The translations under genes and the position numbers were made by a program. A stretch of 9,729 nucleotides of DNA from DATIJJ01 sp039936115 (lineage in GTDB: Bacteria > Pseudomonadota > Gammaproteobacteria > DSM-16500), in the NCBI GenBank assembly GCA_039936115.1, contig JBDTIZ010000312.1, positions 1 to 9,729 of the forward strand. Direction: 5' to 3'. Below, piece after piece: positions 6,059 through 9,729 of the stretch. Positions within the stretch are counted from its first letter, which is position 1. Each line of letters begins with the position of its first letter. The notes under the pieces were generated by a model. It had not been told where the DNA came from and did not search any database. It saw only the letters and a list, made by a program, of their open reading frames with translations.

Positions 6059-9000
6059 TTAGGAAGGCGTTTGGGTCATCGTGAGTGTAGGCACCGTTAC
6101 GGAAAGAGTTGCATCTTTAGCCTCTTGCTGATTTGACGAAAACGTCGGATAAAATAGCTTAAAACGACTGTAAGACAAACCAGATTCATTATTTGCTAAA
6201 TATTCATTAATCGTTTTTACATGTTCAGCGGAGTTAAAATCAGGTATGTCCAACATCCAAAGATAATGCTCTTTCACTTCGGTTGGAAGCACAACAGGAT
6301 ATCGTTTATTCATATAATCAATTATGAATTCACACACCTTATTAAATTGATCTTGCAAAGATTCATCTTTTACACTAGCAATAACTTCATTAAAACGTGT
6401 CGCGGTCTCTTGCTGAAATAATTTCACGCAAGAATCTGGTAATTTGGATTTTGGAAACTTCTCGTCATCTTTGATATTATTCAAAACACATTTGAAGACA
6501 TCATAATCACTCAATAAACCCGTGTTATTTAGTGCATCCAAAATAGTGTGTCTAAATTTCTTCTTCGCACCCGCTTGCCAACTCAAAAAAACATCTTTCA
6601 ATTCTTGGCGTGAAATTCCAACCAGTTGCGCGGTCTCAAAACATCGCGTCAAGTTTTGAGAGCAATAGATATATTCCTCACTTTTCGTTGCTAAGGCAAA
6701 TTGCTTTAATAATTCAGTAATGATTTGTTTGGCAGCCAGCATAATTTGCGGGGTTAGAGCACTCATGTTTTTTAACTGACTTAGATACTCACAGAACTGC
6801 GCGGCAGAAGATTGTGGCTCGATCTCATATAAGGTATTAAATGAATGCCATACTAAAAGCGGAAGCTTAGTCATATAGTTAATAACAATTGCTTGAAATT
6901 CTGGTTTAAAACTGTCACACAGATTAAACACATAAATAAATTTTGTCAGGCCGTCAACTTCCGGTCTGGTATTATTAATTGTTTCGACGGATACACTTTT
7001 TCTAGCAGCCATGTCCGATGCAACTAGCGTACGGGCCTCAGATTGAATTGCTCTTACTTCATCATCAAGATTTAATAATTTTGCATACACATTTATTTTA
7101 ATGCTTGAATTATAAGAAACAAACCAAGATTCAATCTCTATTTTTTTACAATCACTGCTACAAACGCTGGTGATATCCTGGAAATGGCACTCCGAATTTA
7201 ACCGCACATCGAAATCATCCAACGAGACTACATCCGCAAACATCGTTCTCGTTGCAATAACATTTCGAATGAAAAGAGCCAATATGTCTTTAACTTTCAA
7301 CAAAGACTCAGGATGTTTAATGAAGAACTTAAAATGCTTTTCGGTCAAAAATAATTGTGGGTTGTCGCGAAGTTGCGAAAAGAATATTTTTTCGCGTGCC
7401 TGAAAAATCATTCGATCAAGATCCTGCTGAAAAGACTCAGAGAAACAAGTATCTGCAGGTGCAATATCATCCCAGTGATATTGAGTAGCGCCATACATAG
7501 CTAGCACTTTTATTGTTTTGGATGATTGAACGAGTGATTCGAATAAATGTTTCTCCATGTAACTTTTGCACATCTCCAACCACATTTCTTTGATTTCAGA
7601 TTCACTAAGCTCAACGGGATCTTCGGATATTTCATCACGTACAGACGAATACTCATAAATTGGTAGTTTTATGCTTGTAGCTTTCAAATGTTCTTGCTGA
7701 ATAAAAAACGCTTGTAATAAAGGAGAATAAGGATGAGTTGGGTCCGGTGATTTTCCAACCTTTGAGTTGATGAAATTGGGGTCAAGAGAAAAATAAATTT
7801 TGTTAAAATCAGTTACATTACACAAAACTTCATTATGGCTATGAGTTGCACTATTGTTACTGGTCTCTTGCAATCTAGTCTTTAAGTTCTCAAGACCAGA
7901 CTTGACTTCATCAGGCGACATCAGTTTATATTCTTTTTTATCGATATTTTTTGTTCCAAAACCCGAGCTAAAATCGTCAGAACTTACATACGTAATTGAT
8001 TCGATCGGTGGATTTTCTATTAGAAAACCAGCGCTAGCAAATACGCCACCCCCATTTCCAATTAATGAAGTTGAGCGATGTGGGTGACCGTTTTTATTTA
8101 AGCGTCCGCTGCGAGTAGGAACGCCCATTCTTCGCGATGCCATGTATATATCAAAGCCTGCTCCTGATAAAGTGGGCTTATTCTTTTTTTCAACTCGTCT
8201 GGATGGAACACCTTCACCACGCGCTAAGACTGTTTGAGTCTCTATCAATTGGCGCATTTTACCTAATTTTTTAGGTGGAAGAGATTTCAATAACTCATTT
8301 CTATCCAATACTGCAGAAAACTTTGAAAGAATAGGATAGGCAGCTGAATATTTATTTAAGCTGGCTAAAATCGCAGCGCACACGTCGGGATGTTCAAATT
8401 GTTTTTTAATATCCATCTGCTTCAAGCCTAGAGTATCGCCTTGTCGATAAATAAAACTTCTTACCTCACGGACTAATCTGATCAGAAGTTCATAAGCCTG
8501 TGGACGACTGCCCGCAATATCATTAAAAAAATCTAAACGATATACATCAAAATGACTCCTGGCACGAATAATATCCAAACAATCGCAGTCTTTAATAATT
8601 TTTTGGAAAATATTTTTTTTGCTCTGGGTGTCAACGATCCAAGAAAATTTTCCATTACTGTCTTCTTGCAACACAAAGTAATGTTTTGATTTATCTTCTT
8701 CTTTATTGCTTTCTTGTGGTTTTTTTTCTTCTTTGACTACATTATCAGCAACTTTAGGTTTACTTAGCTCAGAATCCTTAACAGCAGGTAATTCGTCAGA
8801 AAGTTGATCTTTCTCTTCTTTAACTACATTATTCCCAACTTCTAGACTTTTTAATTCAGCATCCTCAATGTCAGGTATTCCTTCAGGAAATAAATACTCG
8901 GAATACTGGAGCAGCTTTTTGTTTTTAAGATTACCCCCTTCCAGCATCATCTTTAAAGCAAACAGTTTTAAGAATTTCTCAGGTATGTCACTGTTGATAG

Positions 9001-9565
9001 TTAAGGCTTTTATCTTGTTGCAAATCTCAATATCAAAATCGGTTATACCTAATTCTTGGTCTTTCGAGTTAATAGCTTCAGCGAATATTTTTGCTCTCGC
9101 GGGTTCGACTTTCAAAACACGCGTTAAATAACAATAAAGCATGATTGCGCTATCAGCATCCCACTCATCTTTTCCTTCGCCTTCTCTACCTGCATCATGG
9201 AAAAGAATCGCGATCTGAATCAACTTTATATTTTCATCAGTTAATTCTTCTGCCTGTGGATGATTAAAGAGACGGTATAAATTTACAAATACAGGCACAT
9301 AAATTTTTGAAGCGCGGGCTACGTGTTGAATGCCATGATCAACTCTGGCTATGGCATCTTCTTTTTTTTCTGGTTGTTCTTCCGGCGCTTTCTTTGTCGC
9401 AACTTTTGATTCAGCCGTTTTAGGGAAAGGCACTGAGTAGCAATTAACAGACGCCCACTTTGCATGTTTCTCAAGAGGATCTTCAAGACGAATGTCATGC
9501 GCTCTATCATACAAGTCTATCGGTAAATTTTTCTTTGCTAAGATTTCTTCGATACTAATAGCCAC
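6059..9565 (-). CDS. Large SidE-phosphodiesterase-like protein, candidate Dot/Icm effector
   Basis: A 1168-residue soluble protein. The GTG at 9563-9565 is the only sensible start: a TAA closes the frame shortly upstream, no other start intervenes, and GAAGG lies 10 bases before it. Residues about 70-380 resemble the phosphodiesterase region of Legionella SidE/Dup proteins: DHGIQHVAR (76-84; H77, H81), HDAGREGEGKDEWDADSA (123-140) and CDCLDIIRAR (327-336) followed by HFDVYRLDFF (338-347). SidE and Dup enzymes act on ADP-ribosyl- or phosphoribosyl-ubiquitin in the host. A Lys/Glu-rich linker (235-294) carries a duplicated unit. A second conserved-looking block at about 465-600 is Gly and Ser rich, with STS at 498-500 and HSHNE at 575-579, possibly LnaB-like or ADP-ribosyltransferase-like. 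Residues 650-1168 are mostly helical and unrecognised. The last 25 residues are Ser/Thr rich, as in many Dot/Icm C-terminal signals. The phosphodiesterase call is from memory of motifs; the effector role is inferred. Confidence 0.8.
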   Translation of the reverse strand: MAISIEEILAKKNLPIDLYDRAHDIRLEDPLEKHAKWASVNCYSVPFPKTAESKVATKKAPEEQPEKKEDAIARVDHGIQHVARASKIYVPVFVNLYRLFNHPQAEELTDENIKLIQIAILFHDAGREGEGKDEWDADSAIMLYCYLTRVLKVEPARAKIFAEAINSKDQELGITDFDIEICNKIKALTINSDIPEKFLKLFALKMMLEGGNLKNKKLLQYSEYLFPEGIPDIEDAELKSLEVGNNVVKEEKDQLSDELPAVKDSELSKPKVADNVVKEEKKPQESNKEEDKSKHYFVLQEDSNGKFSWIVDTQSKKNIFQKIIKDCDCLDIIRARSHFDVYRLDFFNDIAGSRPQAYELLIRLVREVRSFIYRQGDTLGLKQMDIKKQFEHPDVCAAILASLNKYSAAYPILSKFSAVLDRNELLKSLPPKKLGKMRQLIETQTVLARGEGVPSRRVEKKNKPTLSGAGFDIYMASRRMGVPTRSGRLNKNGHPHRSTSLIGNGGGVFASAGFLIENPPIESITYVSSDDFSSGFGTKNIDKKEYKLMSPDEVKSGLENLKTRLQETSNNSATHSHNEVLCNVTDFNKIYFSLDPNFINSKVGKSPDPTHPYSPLLQAFFIQQEHLKATSIKLPIYEYSSVRDEISEDPVELSESEIKEMWLEMCKSYMEKHLFESLVQSSKTIKVLAMYGATQYHWDDIAPADTCFSESFQQDLDRMIFQAREKIFFSQLRDNPQLFLTEKHFKFFIKHPESLLKVKDILALFIRNVIATRTMFADVVSLDDFDVRLNSECHFQDITSVCSSDCKKIEIESWFVSYNSSIKINVYAKLLNLDDEVRAIQSEARTLVASDMAARKSVSVETINNTRPEVDGLTKFIYVFNLCDSFKPEFQAIVINYMTKLPLLVWHSFNTLYEIEPQSSAAQFCEYLSQLKNMSALTPQIMLAAKQIITELLKQFALATKSEEYIYCSQNLTRCFETAQLVGISRQELKDVFLSWQAGAKKKFRHTILDALNNTGLLSDYDVFKCVLNNIKDDEKFPKSKLPDSCVKLFQQETATRFNEVIASVKDESLQDQFNKVCEFIIDYMNKRYPVVLPTEVKEHYLWMLDIPDFNSAEHVKTINEYLANNESGLSYSRFKLFYPTFSSNQQEAKDATLSVTVPTLTMTQTPS
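8723..8878 (-). repeat. Tandem duplication inside the linker of the large protein
   Basis: Residues 230-252 and 259-281 share the pattern [IL]P-x3-D-x-EL-x4-V-x2-NVVKEEK, offset by 29 residues (87 bases). The DNA of the two copies is also alike, for example TTTGACTACATTATC against TTTAACTACATTATT on the plus strand, so this is a fairly recent duplication. It lengthens a charged spacer between the phosphodiesterase motifs. Confidence 0.75.
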
Positions 9566-9603
9566 TTGCGCCCTGCCTTCGAAATTTAAGAGTTATTGGG
9601 GAG

Positions 9604-9651
9604 GCAGGATGGTACATCTTTTGTGCACTCGGTGCAATATACCTATCCTGC
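9604..9651 (-). promoter_or_regulatory. Nested inverted repeat in the leader of the large effector-like gene
   Basis: GCAGGATGGT (9604-9613) pairs with ACC-t-ATCCTGC (9641-9651): ten base pairs with one bulge. Inside is a second hairpin, TGCAC-TCG-GTGCA (9624-9636). The whole ends about 38 bases upstream of the GTG. No T-run follows on either strand. It may be a leader RNA structure or an operator; I found no convincing promoter hexamers and no PmrA-type box in 9566-9729. Confidence 0.5.
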
Positions 9652-9706
9652 GGCCTTAGGGATCGACATATATTTTTTTTACAAATCAAAACAGGCGCTA
9701 AGTTGA

Positions 9707-9729
9707 CTGGATACCGCGGACAAGCCGCG
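9707..9729. repeat. GC-rich palindromic repeat cut by the right edge
   Basis: CTGGATA is followed by CCGCGG, the loop ACAAG, and CCGCG at the very end of the window; one more G would complete a 6-base-pair stem. It is far GC-richer than its surroundings. From memory it resembles the dispersed CTGGAT-CCGCG-palindrome elements seen between genes in Rickettsia, Coxiella and Legionella relatives. The other half lies outside the window. Confidence 0.5.

Noticed and set aside
9145..9358. Ordinary HD or HD-GYP cyclic-di-GMP phosphodiesterase
   Set aside because: The HD pair at 123-124 and the upstream His fit a general HD-like fold, but no GYP motif follows, and the REGEGKDEW-DSA stretch with the later CDCLDIIR block fits the SidE type better.
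1..9729. CRISPR array, tRNA, rRNA, transposase
   Set aside because: I saw no regularly spaced direct repeats, cloverleaf-like sequence, rRNA segment or transposase motif in the window.

Overview
The window looks like chromosome from an AT-rich, intracellular-type gammaproteobacterium of the Legionellales (Legionella, Coxiella, Aquicella or Berkiella type). The evidence is indirect. There is a meso-diaminopimelate-type peptidoglycan gene block, a very large protein with a SidE-like phosphodiesterase region, a neighbouring membrane protein with effector-like architecture, and tandem PmrA-type boxes in front of that membrane protein. I cannot name the genus. All real genes read on the minus strand, right to left.

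Left part (1-4250): part of the division and cell-wall (dcw) cluster. In transcription order it holds murE, mraY and murD, then about 250 bases of non-coding sequence with inverted repeats, then the first codons of another gene cut by the window edge, most likely ftsW. MurE, MraY and MurD act in the cytoplasmic and first membrane steps of peptidoglycan precursor synthesis. murF, usually between murE and mraY, is missing here: murE and mraY overlap by 7 bases. A perfect TATAAT lies just upstream of murE and favours the ATG at 4215 as its start.

Middle (4305-6058): a 532-residue membrane protein of unknown family, with coiled coils, several hydrophobic segments and a long disordered Ser-rich tail carrying short sequences that resemble eukaryotic sorting signals. 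Its upstream region holds two tandem direct repeats of the form YTTAAG-N5-YTTAAG, the pattern bound by PmrA. The nearer one sits at -35 distance from a candidate -10. In Legionella and Coxiella, PmrA controls Dot/Icm secretion genes and effectors.

Right part (6059-9729): a 1168-residue protein, GTG start, with an N-terminal SidE/Dup-like phosphodiesterase region, a duplicated charged linker, a central block with an STS and an HxxxE motif, and a long helical C-terminal half of unknown function. The central block may be LnaB-like (S-HxxxE phosphoryl-AMPylase) or a degenerate ADP-ribosyltransferase. If the first reading is right, one polypeptide would join two activities of the phosphoribosyl-ubiquitin cycle that are separate proteins in Legionella pneumophila. 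This is the most interesting hypothesis in the window and it is not proven. Upstream lies a strong nested inverted repeat and, at the edge, part of a GC-rich palindromic repeat.
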